Position numbers and translations under genes: made by a program
Notes under the pieces: model-generated
What the model was told of the DNA's origin: nothing
Database searches by the model: none
Seen by the model: only the letters and a program-made list of their open reading frames with translations
Part shown: piece by piece, positions 48,736 to 61,161 of the stretch
Numbering within the stretch: the stretch's first letter is position 1
Layout of the letters: every line of letters starts with the position of its first letter
Assembly: GCA_907165065.1 (NCBI GenBank)
Contig: OU015528.1
Location: 26,246,015 to 26,310,014, forward strand
DNA: 64,000 nt
Reading direction: 5' to 3'
From: Caprimulgus europaeus
Lineage: Eukaryota > Chordata > Aves > Caprimulgiformes > Caprimulgidae

Positions 48736-51700
48736 GCAGGAACCTGCTGCCCTACTGCTCTGGGCAATGATGTGGTGGCTTTCCTGACTCTTTGCTGTCT
48801 GCTTCCAGACCGATGGCTTGCTTTACCTTGCTGAGCCCTTGCATCTGCATCGGACCTTGCCACTTTTCAATCTACTGAGGCCTCTTGTGTTAATATCAGA
48901 GCCTCTGACTGCTGCTGGTGGAACAAAGGATCTAGATGGCTCTTATTTCAGTGCCAGTAAGTACAGCAGCATTTTTCCACATCACCTCCTGTGTTCTGTT
49001 GGCCTTTTAATGTGAGGTCCTTATGGGCAGTAACTCTCTGTTACAGAGATTTAATAGAGCACTCAGTTGACAGAGCTGCACTGTCTGCTAGGGGCCTCTA
49101 GGAATACTAAGAGCTTAAGAGCAAGAATAGGTTTTCATGTCTGATGCTCACATGGAAACAAAGACAGCTTTTCAAAGGTCTCTCTCTACAGCCTGCACAA
49201 AAGTGACCTGTCAGGGTTTTATCTCAACTTGACATATTGGTAGTGCTCTTCAGGTAAGGACTGAGAAGGCTGAATTTTGTCAGAACTTGACTTGAAAGGA
49301 TTTTCAGTCGTTCTGTTTCTTATTCCTTCTGGCAAGGAAAAAAAGTTTACATGTGGGAGTCTCATGAAGCAGAAAATCCAGCTCTTACACTGCATTCCCT
49401 CTTGCCAACAAAGGGCACATGAATACTCAGTCCATGTCATAGCCTCAACACCATTTGAATTTAGAAGAAGGGCTGCTCACTGTCCCTGCAAGAACGCTGT
49501 GTCATTTCTCAGGCTGTCTTTATATTGATGCTATATTAAAAAAATATGTTCATTTCTGAGTCTGCCTAAAACTCCTACTCCCACCTTCTAGCACAAACAG
49601 CATATTTTAAGTACAAAATAGACTCCTCATCTTTGCCCTTGGGTAAGTGATAGAGTATGAAGGAAATAGGTAATATAGTATTTCTTTTGTATTCTATATT
49701 ATAGCACAAGGTATCAGAAACAATGACCCTGGCAGAATAGTACAGACACCTTTGAAAATGGTTTTGTGGTGGCTCACCTACCGTATTTTCTTTCCATGGG
49801 AAAAAAAAATACTGTGAAGCCACTTAGAAGGAAATGAGTTCTGGAGATAGTTAATCATTTGTGCAAGTGGAAGGTGTGGGATGGGAGATAGAATTCACAG
49901 GCAGGAAATGGCAGCGAGACACTAAGAGAATGTGCCATTAATTTGCATTGAGTACCCAGGGCTGGAGAAGTGGTCTGTCTAGTTAATTAAACCATCTCAC
50001 TGAAATGGATTCAAAAGAGGTTTAGTTTAACATTAAAATCGGCTTTAGCCTACATTCCACATGGGTTACATTGAGATAATTTATTCTATATCTGAAGAAG
50101 TTCAGACATAGATTATGCAGTACTGCTGGTTTTATAGAGCAGAGTTACTTGTGTAAACATTCCTCAATATCTGTATGCTGTCCCTCTCATTTCATTCATT
50201 TGAAAATGTTAGTACAGCCAAAAAAATTAGTGATGAGATTCATGGAAGACATGAGATTCTCATACAAGAGATCAAGGTGAAGTGACCCAGTGGAAGTTTG
50301 TGGTAGCTTTTCACCTCCAGATATCTGCAACAAAAAAAATGCTGGAGTTTGATAATGTCTGTTTATTCCTTTGTGTTCACCCAGTAAATCACAATGCAAG
50401 CCAATAGGGTTGGCTCAGTCTTACAATATTGGGAGTGATATATGTCTGTGCTGAAAAACACCGATGAGGCAGGTAGAGAAAGTCAGGCTAAAATAACATC
50501 TGTTTGATCAGCACCTGTCTCTATTCACTTTTATTATCTTCATTGCATTCCCCATACAATAAAATAGGTGTTATTTGCCTACATAATACATGAGGGAGAG
50601 GAGTTCACTGTGTACACAGATGGTAGGCCTTCATCTCAAATTAAAAATATCATCTTTTGGTAGCCCAAAATTTGTTTAAATGAAAGCAATAAAGCCCATA
50701 GGAGTGCAAGGAACAACTGTATTGTTGTATTACTATCTTATTACCTTAGACAATGAAAGCTTATCTTTAATTTAAGTATTTTTTTTAATTTTAATTTCGT
50801 CTGAGGTTTTACCATCTATTTGTGCACTGTACTTCTCCCTGAGCTCTTAGCAAAGCTCTTCGTCTGTCATCTTGGGATCTAGAAATAAGACAGGCTGGAG
50901 AGATGTTCAACAGAACTGATCAAAAATGACTTTAAAAGAAAATATTAATAACTGGAAAGTTAAAAAGCTATTCAACGTGAAGTTGTACACACTCAAGTTT
51001 TGTATTTTCCGAAGTGTTCCACTAAAGAAGAATGAATACCAGAAATACACTAGAATAATTCCACAAGTTGCTACAATTTTTAAGGAAAAATGTGACTCAC
51101 TGAAAGCATTACTGAGTACCTAAAAGCTTGAGCTCACAGTCAGATTTATGGTCAAAGGATGGTCATTAGAGTCCCCAGAACTGTTCTGTTACTGTGACCT
51201 GGGAGCATTAGGGAGAATAAGATTAATCTTCTGTTTGTAGGACTGGCTCCTGAGAAACCACAGTTATCAAAGAACTGAAGATATCCAAACCACAAAATGC
51301 AAACAGAGACCTCTACACACAGAAAGTCCCTGTGTTTGAAAGTTTTTTCTCACTTTTGTCATTCAGTGTGTGAGCCAGTACAGGGACAAGCAGTAATTGG
51401 GCTACTAATGTTAAAACCGCCTGTTACAGAGGGTTTGTATTATGTCCTATTCCTGAGCATAACAGCTGTAAGTGTAGGGAACAGTGGACAACCAGCAACT
51501 TATAGCAAATCAAAGTCTGAGACTTTTTAGTAAGTATATCAAATTTTTATCACTCTCTCTACAATTTGTAGCCATCCTGCCACCTGGCATTTTAGCTTAC
51601 TTAATGTTCACCAGTGGTATTCCTACAACATACCCTTTGTAATCAACATGATGTATAAATTACAAACTAGCACAATCATGGTACCAACAGGTCCAACAAG

Positions 51701-53840
51701 GTTCCTGAACAAACCAATGTGCGAAAATGGGATGCTGTAAAATAAACTGTCATTCAAAGAGATTGAAAACAAGTTATATATGAAACAATGATTTAAAATA
51801 CATATTTTAATTTCACATATACCAGTCTCTCCCAAAAATGTATTGCTTTTCAATACCCAGTTTCAACATGCAGTTTCAATGCACATAAAATTCCTAATAA
51901 GAAGCCATATAATAATAGGAGACAAGTAAATTTAGATGCAAGTTAGCTGACAGACCACAAAATGCAAAACAATCAGAAAATAAACATCTATTTTGTCTCT
52001 CTTTGTGATGTTGCTTTCACATGTAATAACTGGTTTTAGTATCCTGAAATAGACAGTAAAATGGATACCTACAAAACTGACTGCAGGTAGGTGAAGTATG
52101 ATTAATTAAGCAATAATACCATTTGAAATCAGTCATTACCAGCCATTTTTGGTTATGGGCCATTAACATTTTAACTAGCAAGTCATGAATAGTGCTAATA
52201 ACTAATTCTGGGGGAATTATTGTTTGAATAAACTATTTTTAATTATTTTAAACCTTCTGAAAAGCTTAGTCTGTTTTAACTTGTTCCCTTGGAATGCCTC
52301 TTCATGAAGAACTATTTCTGTTCACATAGAAATACAAGCATTCCTACAAGCACACAACACAATCTTGAATGAAATTTGTTCACAAGGCATCTGCCAAAAG
52401 GTCTCCCCTGCCTGTATTATTGTATCTGTGATGTTGATTCTCAGTCATGGCTTCGCTCAACTGCCTTCTTTCTTTTCTGATGACTGCTCTATAGCTTGTC
52501 TTGATCAGAAAGACCTGAGATACTTTATTCACAGCCTCTAATCCCATCTCTTGCACGAAGCTGTGGCTTTCTTTAGATTTAGCTAGATATGTACAATTAC
52601 TCTCAGATGAGCTTCTGAAGGGCAAAGAAATATAGTTTAGTCCAGGCAGTATTGGTTTTGTGCCTGTACACAGAGTAAGCCTAATATTTAGACTCTGTCC
52701 CTCTATATCTATTAAAATACTGAAATTTATTTTACAGATATCTCCCCAACAAGATTAAATCATACAACTCAGGAGAAATAAGTTGACACAAAAATGTATA
52801 TTTCATGAGAATAGTCCCAGGTCTATATCACGTTCACATGAATATAGCTAGAGATAGGAAAGACAGATAAGAAAGATAAGACATAAAGAGCCTCTTAACC
52901 CTCTGGAAAGCAGAGATCACTTTCCCTCAGGAGACACAGTATTTCCTAACTTTGATCCTATCAGGGTAGCCAGGAAGCACATGGTATCAGTTTTATGACA
53001 CTCCAGACTTCCCATCTCTAAGCTCCTCCTACTGGAAATCTAACTTTTTAAGCAGTCAACCCTTTCTTTGACTCAACAAATATATGAAAAATGCAACAGA
53101 CAAAATCCTGGCCTCAATATTTTTATTGTAGACTAGAGGAACACAGTCCAACACTGTCCAGACAGAAACCAGGAGTAGGCAGATAGCATCGTGGCAATAT
53201 TTTATCATATTTTCACTTCCTCACCCTCATTGAATTATAGTCTGTCTTTATAAATGTTAATTTTCCCCAATATATTTACAGGAGTTAAGTCTTTGTAAGA
53301 GTGATCCATCCACTTCTAGAGACATACAACAATGCAACCTTTCAGATTTAACAATTATTTTGGATTGTCAAGAACAGTAAGTCTTCTGGTGAGCAGGTTT
53401 TCTATTGAGGCTTCATCCCACAATATTTCAGTAGTAGATGTCTCTTGTGTTGAGCCTGACAGTTTCTGAGGGTGGCACTGCTGACAAACACTATGGGTGG
53501 GACTCTGCCAAGGAGTCAACTGAGTAATCTCAGTCACTTCAGCATCTCATGGAGGATAATTTTATGATGGAAAATGTAAGAATGCATGTGGTCTCTTCCA
53601 CAAATACTGAATATACAATAAATTGACATCATATGCCCCCCAAAGCACTGCTTGTGTGCATTATGAATGTACTTTCCAAGAAAAAAACAAAAGCATTAAT
53701 TAACTGGTATATTGGATCTTCTGAAATAGAATTGGCATTGAACACAAACAATACACTATCTGCCAGCAAATCCACAACTTTATTCATTTTGTCCAGTCTT
53801 TGATGCTTTATTTCATCCTAAAGACACAGCAATCACCCAG
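48736..53840. other. Unique AT-rich stretch
   Basis: No gene is supported over 5.1 kb. Frames at 48609-49015, 49219-49528, 51297-51530 and 52380-52625 overlap or lack domains. No further CR1, LTR or DNA transposon signature was recognised. Confidence 0.55.
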
Positions 53841-53845
53841 AGCTT
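53841..53845 (+). repeat. Left target-site duplication (AGCTT)
   Basis: AGCTT directly precedes the TG that opens the LTR. The same five bases follow the LTR at 54951-54955. Confidence 0.9.
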
Positions 53846-54157
53846 TGTATTGGATTTGCATGGCAAGGTTTTGGTAGTGAGTAGTCTATAGCCATGGCTT
53901 CTGTGAGAAGCTGCCAGAAGCTTCCCTTATGGCTGATAGAGCCAACGCCAGCTGGCTCCAAGATGGACTCACTGCTGGCCAAAACTGAGCCCATCAGCCT
54001 CTTGGATAGGAGATTTAAGGAGAAGAAAATAAAAACTGTGAAACTGCAGCCAAAGAGAGGAGTGAAAGTATGTGAGAGAAACAACTCTGCAGACACCAAG
54101 GTCAGGGAAGAAGGAGGGGGAGGAGGTGCTCCAGGTGCCAGAGCAGAGCTTCCCCTG

Positions 54158-54525
54158 CAGCCTGTGGTGAAGACCAGGGTGAGACAGGCTGTCCCTCTGC
54201 AGCCCATGGAGGTCCATGGTGGAGCAGATGACCACCTGTAGCCCGTGGAGGACCCCACGCCGGAGCAGGTGGATGCCTGAAGGAGGCTGTGACCCCGTGG
54301 AAAGCTCATGCTGGAGCAGGTTCCTGGCAGAACCTGTGGCCCTGTGGAGAGAGGAGCTCACACTGGAGTGGGTTTGCTGGCAGGACCTGTGACCCCATGG
54401 GGGATCCACGCAAAAGCAGTCTGTTCCTGAAGGACTGCACACCATGTAAAGGAACTGCTGGAGCAGCTCATGAACAACTGCAGCCCATGAGAAGGACTCA
54501 CATTGGAAAAGTTAATGGAAGACTG
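54158..54525 (+). repeat. Eight-unit minisatellite-like repeat within the LTR
   Basis: Units start at about 54158, 54200, 54239, 54290, 54337, 54390, 54438 and 54481. Each opens with a variant of CAGCCCATGGAG and closes with CTG. Most contain a GGAGCAG or GGAGTGGG core. Unit length varies from 39 to 53 bp. The units are clearly related but diverged, so the array was already present in the parental LTR. It occupies the presumed U3 and may be an enhancer array. Confidence 0.75.
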
Positions 54526-54757
54526 TTTCCTGTGGGAGGGATCCCATGCTGGAGTAGGGGAAGAGTGTGAGGAGTCCTCCACCTGAGGAGGAAGGAGCAG
54601 CAGAAACAACGTGTGATGAACTGACCACAATCCCCATTCCCCATTCTTCTGTGCCACTCAAGGGGAAGAGGCAGAGAAATTGGGGACAAACCTGAACCTC
54701 AGAAGAAAGGAGGGGTGGGGGTTTTATTTCTCATTATCCTACTCTGATTTGATTGGT

Positions 54758-54763
54758 AATAAA
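54758..54763 (+). terminator. Candidate LTR polyadenylation signal AATAAA
   Basis: AATAAA in the plus orientation, followed within 40 nt by GAGTCTGTTTTGCC, a GT-rich downstream element. This would mark the R/U5 part of the LTR. A second AATAAA on the opposite strand near 54724-54729 makes the orientation less than certain. Confidence 0.5.
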
Positions 54764-54950
54764 TTAAATTGATTTTTTTCCCCAAGTTGAGTCTGTTTTG
54801 CCCATGATGGTAATTAGTGCATGAACTCTCCCTGTTCTTATCTCAACCCGCCAGCGTTTTGTATTTTCTCTCCCCTGTCTAGCCAAGGAGGGGGAGTGAT
54901 AGAACAGCTTTGATGGACACTTGGTGTCCAGCAAGGGTCAACTTACCACA

Positions 54951-54955
54951 AGCTT
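54951..54955 (+). repeat. Right target-site duplication (AGCTT)
   Basis: Exact copy of the five bases at 53841-53845. Confidence 0.9.
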
Positions 54956-57900
54956 ACAGGAGAGATCTATTCCCAACTTCTCTCCATTTGCTCCTTATTC
55001 CCAATGATCATAGTGTGTCTTTTTCTGATTCCTTCTCTTGCTGTCCTTTTTAAGCAAATTTTTTTCAAATAAAATAGCAGCATTTTCATACAGGAACAAA
55101 TCAGCACGTCCATAGATATCAGATGATGTATGAGAAGTTTATAAATTAACAGATAACAATCAGTATAGGGAATCAGTGTGGGAAAAGGGTGATTTAAGAG
55201 ACTGGTAATAAGACAAGGAATCTCACTTCAAGACCATTAGTTACAATTCTGCCAAGTCAACAGCAACTGAAGAACATTACCCTGTACAGTTTGGACAAGC
55301 TGCTTGGTGACTAAAGTGTTGGCAAAGTCAGTGTCAGACTTACAGATTTAGAAGTGGAAAAAACACAGAGTAATTTCTTTATTCTTTGCTTTTCTGATAG
55401 GAAATAGTAAAGCTCATCTCATTCCTGTGCATCTGTTTTTCTGCTTTATGAAAGGAACTATTTTATGGAAAAAAAGCCTTTGTTTTCAGACCTAGAAACT
55501 TAATAACTGAGAAGAAGCTATAAGTTCTGGATCAATAGGAGAAGTCTGTTCTTGGCATTTCCCATAGAACTGGCCATGGTTTCAGTCCATGAAATGAGCA
55601 TGTGCATGTCTCAAGGCTGAGACAGCCATCATAAAGAGTAAACTCAGGTAGCAATACAGCAAACATAAAATACAGAATGGCAAAGCCTCATTGCTGAATT
55701 CCTTCAGCTTGTTGTGGAGCTGGAAACACATAGGGGAAAATGAGGCTCCAAAAGCGATTGTCCTAAACCTTAATCTGTTGCACTAGGGGGACAGAAACCA
55801 GCAAAGAGAGGTCAGGGTAACAATGAAGTTTGGCTTCTGTCCTTTCTCTGTTTTTGCTGGGTAGAAGAGGATCTTAGTTGCTGTGGCTGCCAAGAACCAG
55901 TGATGCAACTCATTAAAAATAATGCTCACTGCTCAGAAAGATACAGAACTTACAGACTGGGCAAAAATGAAGTCATTCCTTCTATTGTTTACCCAATTTC
56001 TGGCCTCTTCCTCCAGAAATACTGCCAAAACGGAAGCTGGACTTTAAAGCAGCTGATACTTTTGTGATGATTTACACCTGAGCTCCATCAGACACACACT
56101 CGGATATGCTGCCTCTCATGCACAGATCCCTGGAAACAGGACATAACTCTATGATGGATATTTGCAACCCACTCTCAAGTCTAGCCTCAGGAAGTCTTTT
56201 TCACCTCACCATATACATTAAGTTTAGTCAGATAATGCATTACACATTTGATGGGAAAGGATCAGGATTTACCTCAAGAATAAAAATTGTAATAAGTAGG
56301 GATAAATAAAAAATAAGATACAAAATGCATATGTGATATAGTAGCACCAATGAATCTTGTCCTATATTAATCTGCTCAAGGCCACCTTTGAACAGCAACA
56401 CAACAGCAATGCTAAACATTAACTGTCCCTGCAAGATGTGTTGAGATCGGCAGGGAAAAAACATGTCTGTTGGTGCAGCGTATTCTCATTATAAGTTTCT
56501 CTGTTAGAATGCATAGGTGGGGCATTCGGTGCATAGTGGTGAAGTAAATGGAATTTCCAATTTTCTTTTTAGTTCACCTTTGCAACAATGCTGTCAACTG
56601 GAAATGAAAAAGGAAGGAGGCAATGAAGCAAGAATATTCAACCACAGCCAAGAAAGGAAAAAGAGAGGGTAAATGCCAGCTGCAGGTACAGAGGAAAAGA
56701 GAAACACACTTATAAATATATCAATGAGAAAAAAAATTAGGGAAGAAAGCAAGCAAAAAAAAAAATGTTTCAAAAAATAACCAGGCACAAAAATGTCTCA
56801 GAGACTGAAATGCACTGTTGGATTTAAATCTATTTTTCACAGCAGAATAACAGATAGGAAAACTGAAGAGCTACATAAGCATAAGACTGTTATACTTCCC
56901 ACTAGTCATGAGTATTTGGTTGATGTAACAGTCTGTACCACAGTGGGAGGGTCACTGTGGGACTGAATATTTTGAAGGAAGCACATAGAAACCTATCTGT
57001 TTGTACCTGATTTGCACGTAATCTCTAAGTAAATTGCCTTTGTAAAATTTTTATTTACTAGAGAAGGGAACAGATTACTTAGTAAAAACGTGAGTTGTGT
57101 TTACTTTGTAGAAGCTAGCAGACAGCTTCAAGTTAAAATTACTGCCTGCCCATACTACTATTTGCAGGTCTCAATTTATTCTATACATTTTATAACACAG
57201 AGAGATTATGTAATTTGCTGAGGGCATGAGAGTAGGTCGGGGCTTAACAGAAAACTGGATGCATTTTGCTGAATCTAAATTAATGATCCATCTACCAGAT
57301 CACCTGGCCATTTTTCTTGCTTCTATTCCACTTCCTTTTTAGTTTTGGGTTTTCCACAGATTTAAAATTGTCTAATCCTAATGCTGTTAACTGGAACAGA
57401 AGCAGCTCTTGCTGCTGCCCCATAATTGTATTACTTTTATTGGCTCTTTTCCTCCTATCAATTATTGGCCTAAATATGTGGTGGTACATTTGTTGAGAAA
57501 AGTTGCTAAGTACCTATTAACTTTGCATAAAGTCTTCTTGTAAAGGCACACCTTATGAAAAAGAAAAAAAAAAACCAACAAAAAACCCAAACAAACCAAA
57601 AACCACTATTTTGCCATAACCTCTAGGAACTCTCTGAAGAAAATATCTGTAAAAAAAAGCTTGTTCTGCCAGTAAAGATCCATGTATGCTTGGATTCTGT
57701 GCTGCTTAGCAAGGTGACTTTTCAACCACATGTTGCTGTGCTAGCAAAAAATGTAAAAGTAGGTAAAGTCACACACAAACAAGAAATTTCTATCACCCTG
57801 TTCACCTCTCACTGTGGAGCAGTATCAAGGTGCTTATTCTGGAAGAATAAGTGTACAGAGGGTATAAAGTACCCTCAGCACGGTCTAAATGAATCCACAC

Positions 57901-58254
57901 TAAAAACTATCCTCTATACACAAGAGGGGAAAATATCACATGCTTAACAAAACCAATGAGGAGACAAAACCTGTGAAACTCACTGATTTCAAGACCAGAG
58001 CTGCAGAATTGTGATCGAACACAAGCATTACATCAGAGCTGGGCAACAGAGCTATGAGATTAACTCATCACTACATTTTGTGTTATTTCCTAAATTTCTG
58101 GGTGTTTGACGTACAATCTGTATCACAGACAAGGATTTTGGCAAACCAGTTTTATAGCAAGTTACCATGCAAACTAGATTTATTTATAAATACAGAAAGG
58201 ATGGAACTGGAGCTGCTGAAAGGGAAGAGTGCTGCCAGACAGCAGAGAGCTTGA
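54956..58254. other. Unique stretch with two weak MIR/L2-like traces
   Basis: No gene is supported. Weak MIR/L2-type traces on the minus strand are ATAGGGGAAAATGAGGCTCC (55728-55770 region) and ACACAGAGAGATTATGTAAT with TTTGCTGAGGGCATGAGAG (57190-57255). A11 lies at 56755-56765, and an A/C-rich low-complexity tract lies at 57558-57605. Frames at 56106-56464 and 57690-57947 have no domain. Confidence 0.5.
57190..57255 (-). repeat. Possible MIR/L2-type tail
   Basis: ACACAGAGAGATTATGTAAT, then TTTGCTGAGGGCATGAGAG, follows the layout of the reversed MIR tail (gcacagagaggttaagtgac, ttgcccaaggtcacacag). The resemblance is positional rather than exact. Confidence 0.42.
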
Positions 58255-58745
58255 GGTGCAGGGGAATGGGGTATGGGTGTGAAGGGGGATGTGCAGAGCC
58301 ACAGAGCCCTGTAGGAGGACCAATATTTTCTTATGTCCCTTATTAATAATCATGAAGTTGGCACCAAAAAACCACATTCATTAAATTTGCAGATGATGTT
58401 AAATTGGGAGATATTGTACAAGTCAGGATCAAGAAACGTAATAAAAGCGGCTCAGAGAAATACAGGCTGAGAATAGCAAAATGAGATTCAGCTTGTAAAA
58501 ATGCAAGCTAATGCATGCCACGGGGGAAGAATAACTTGGGCTGAGGGAAGCCACAAATTCAATAGACGGCAAAAACCTCAAGGCGACAGTGGGCAACAAA
58601 TTACACAGGAGCATTCCCTGCAGGATGGGTGCAAAAGGGTAACACAATTGTGGGCTGTGTACGCAGGGGCACTGGCTCAGAGAGAGAGAGATTCAAGCCA
58701 TCGGGTTTTATTCAGGATACCAATTTAGCTTCAAGACAAATATAC
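58255..58745 (+). mobile_element. Old CR1-clade LINE relic (RT core and downstream)
   Basis: Read in shifting plus frames: SPVGGPIF (about 58290-58330) corresponds to GSVLGPxLF of RT motif B. IKFADDVKLGD (about 58383-58415) is the catalytic FADD block. LKATVGNKLH (58577-58606 region) corresponds to DLGVLVDxKLN. VGCVRRGTGSEREIQ (58652-58695) corresponds to LGCIRRxVASRSREV. Order and spacing match CR1 ORF2, but wording is far from the younger copies in this window, so this is an old or divergent lineage. It is broken by several frameshifts. Confidence 0.6.
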
Positions 58746-60949
58746 GTGACATTCCCTTAACTCAGATGTATTTGTGAGGGTATATTTCTACAAATAGCTT
58801 CTGGTGTGTAAATTGCCTCTGGTGTTTGGGATACAGAATCTGAAGGCTGGCAAGGTTTTGAGCTCAGAGAGCAACAACAGTGATTCAAGGATGGTAGAAA
58901 GTGACAAACAAAGGACACTTACATGAGCTAAAAGAGCATGACACAGTGAAGGAAAGTCCTACAAATGCCTGGAAAAGGAGCAGTGACATCCTGCAAAAGG
59001 AATCACAGGTAGTCCTGCTGTTGTCTTGAGATGCAAGAACAAAAAATTGTTATTTAGTAAAAAAGAGTAGTTGTAGCCCCTGAAAGAGTGGAAGATCTTA
59101 CTTGTGGGATCCTTTTTGAGTAGGGATGGCTAGTAAAATCACTCACTGACAGGAAGGTGATGATGGAAAAAATCCTTTTTCTCCTTTGATATCTGTTATG
59201 CTAAGTTTAGAAGATCTGTGTTACAGCTCTGTATTCTGATATTTACTTCTATGAAGAAAATGGGGATTCAGGCAAATAAAAACAAAAAACAATAAAAGAA
59301 GAAACTTCTAAAGGATCAGCATCCAAGCACAAGAGTAATGTTAAAACAAAAGAAAAGGAAAAAGAAAAAAAAAACCAAACTGACAGAACCAGTGCTATTA
59401 ATTAAAACTAAAGTGAACTGCTCACAATAATAAAAATAAAGATGTTTAGTTGCTTCAGAGTTTATTTTGGAGGAAAATCAGAAAGCTGTGGGGAAGGATA
59501 CACAAGGGAATGTGATCAAAGATGGATTAATATTCTACATGCCCAAAGGTTATATCTCAAAATAGATACAGCAAGAGTGAAAATGGCCACCAGGGATGAA
59601 AGGAAAATTACCAAAACAGGAGGGCATTTGGAAGTATAATTTACCTTATATGAAGAACTACATGACAAAATCTAAAGGATACTTAATAAATGTTCAGGTC
59701 AAGAACATGGGTTAATAGAAAAAGCAGAATACAAAAATAGACAAAACTATTTATGAATATCCTTTGTTTTCTAAACAAATTGATCAGGTACATGACAACA
59801 AGATAGCAAGATATTTTTTCCCTGACTTTCAGGTTTATTCAGGTCAAGAGTTTCAGTGAAGCTGGACAAATAGTGTGAAAAAAAATTGTATCCATGAGTG
59901 AGTGTGTTCTTGATTTGTCTGACATTATTTATGCCTTGCTTAACTATTTCTGCATTCAGAAGTACATGGAAACATATCCCATGTTATGGGAAAATGTTCC
60001 CAGGCAAATCTCAGCTGGAAAAATTTATCATCAGAATTTTGTCTCTAATATGCTTGGACAGTAGATTTAAAATTTTAATTTGAAAATCCAAACCATTAGC
60101 ATTTTTGGACTCAGTGGAATAAATAAGTAAATCTTGAGGTTAATTCTGTACTATGCATGTGCTTAACTTTATGCCCAGCAAGTGGTTCCATTGCCTTCAA
60201 CTCCAAAAGCAACTCACTGGAGCTCCTGGTGGTGTGTGAAACTGAGCTGAGGAATGCACCCCTGTAGGATCAGTGTAGGACCCAGCCTGGCAGTGAGACC
60301 ATGCTGGCTCTCTCTGTCCTCAGGCAGATTTCACTGTAAGGTAGGGCCCTTCCAAATGCAGCTCACAATCAAAAGCTGAGCCTAGGGGAAAACAAATCAA
60401 ACTTTTATGTATTTTTCAGATAGTCAGAAGCAATTCAGGCCTGTTAAACAACTGAAAGAATTTATGTAGAATTCATCAAATCTGAATACAATACATGACA
60501 ATGAAGATATAACTGATTTCTAGAGCTTACTTATCTTTCCCTACTGTTCTCTTCACAGAGGAAGGCAGCAAAAAAGCTATAAGCTACGGGGCCTGATACC
60601 TTTTGCACATCCACAGTGAAATATTCACTAGGCTCAGCTGGTTTTACCTGCAGAAAACCACTGATGTAAAGGGTGCTGCAGGGGTGTCAATGAGAGCACA
60701 GTTTGAAGTCAGGGTGTTACACAATCATCTCAAGGGGGCTAATTTGGTCTTTACTGCTAATAATTATATGTGAAATGGAAAGAAGCTAAGTCTGATATTA
60801 AAAGCTCACAGCAGTTTGCAGGAATGGCAGATACAATATCCATCTTTTTATTTGTAAGCTAGGTCTGTTTGATAAAAAGACAATAAACATGGAGCTATTT
60901 CATGGAGCTATTTTTACAAGGTCTTTTCTTTTTTTTTTTTTTTTTTCAG
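58746..60949. other. A-rich unique stretch
   Basis: No gene is supported. A-rich low complexity lies at 59272-59380. A 13-bp word (CATGGAGCTATTT) is tandemly duplicated at 60888-60913. T18 at 60929-60946 leads into the exon candidate. Confidence 0.55.
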
Positions 60950-61161
60950 AACAAAGCTGAATTTAACTACACTTCATATGAAATTCATGCCAAAATCTTC
61001 TCACAGTTTTCAGCTCCTGAAGAGGATTCTTCTGAAGCCAGGCTGTAACTTTCATCCTTCTGGTGATAGCCTTAAGCCAGGGTCAGTTATAACTGTAGGA
61101 GCTTTAGAGAATCTACTGCTCCTGCATCAAGATGTAATTTTAAATGGTTTATGAAGAAAAG
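60950..61161 (+). other. Possible non-coding exon (212 nt)
   Basis: An 18-base T run followed by CAG (acceptor AG at 60948-60949) gives a textbook 3' splice site. AAAAG followed by GTAAGT at 61162 gives a consensus 5' splice site. In the first frame of the segment a stop appears after 32 codons. The second frame stays open for about 66 codons and stops just before the donor, and the third has early stops. A protein-coding internal exon is therefore unlikely, while a long non-coding RNA or UTR exon would fit. The T run could also be an unrelated homopolymer. Confidence 0.25.

Larger units (their letters stand above)
53846..54950 (+). mobile_element. Solo LTR, avian ERVL-type, 1105 bp
   Basis: The element begins TGTATTGGATTTGCATGGCA and ends GGGTCAACTTACCACA, giving the TG...CA ends of a retroviral LTR. 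Both sides carry the same 5-bp duplication AGCTT, which fits ERVL-type integration. Its wording (the CATGGAGGTCCATGGTGGAG blocks, GAGTCTGTTTTGCCCATGAT, CCAGCAAGGGTCAA) belongs to a long LTR family I know to be common in neoavian birds. No internal retroviral genes lie beside it, so this is a solo LTR left by recombination between two LTRs. Orientation is taken from the AATAAA at 54758 with downstream GT-rich DNA, which gives a long U3 and short U5. The opposite orientation is less likely because U3 would be only about 220 bp. Frames inside it (up to 158 codons on both strands) are not genes. Confidence 0.92.

Noticed and set aside
53833..54689. Open frames of 63-158 codons on both strands inside the LTR
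   Set aside because: They lie within a complete LTR (TG...CA with target duplication). LTRs of this family carry chance frames because of their GC-rich internal repeat, and no retroviral protein motif is present.
60560..60720. Possible amniote palindromic DNA element (GGGGCCTGATACC start)
   Set aside because: Only the first bases fit. The expected palindromic centre is not present.
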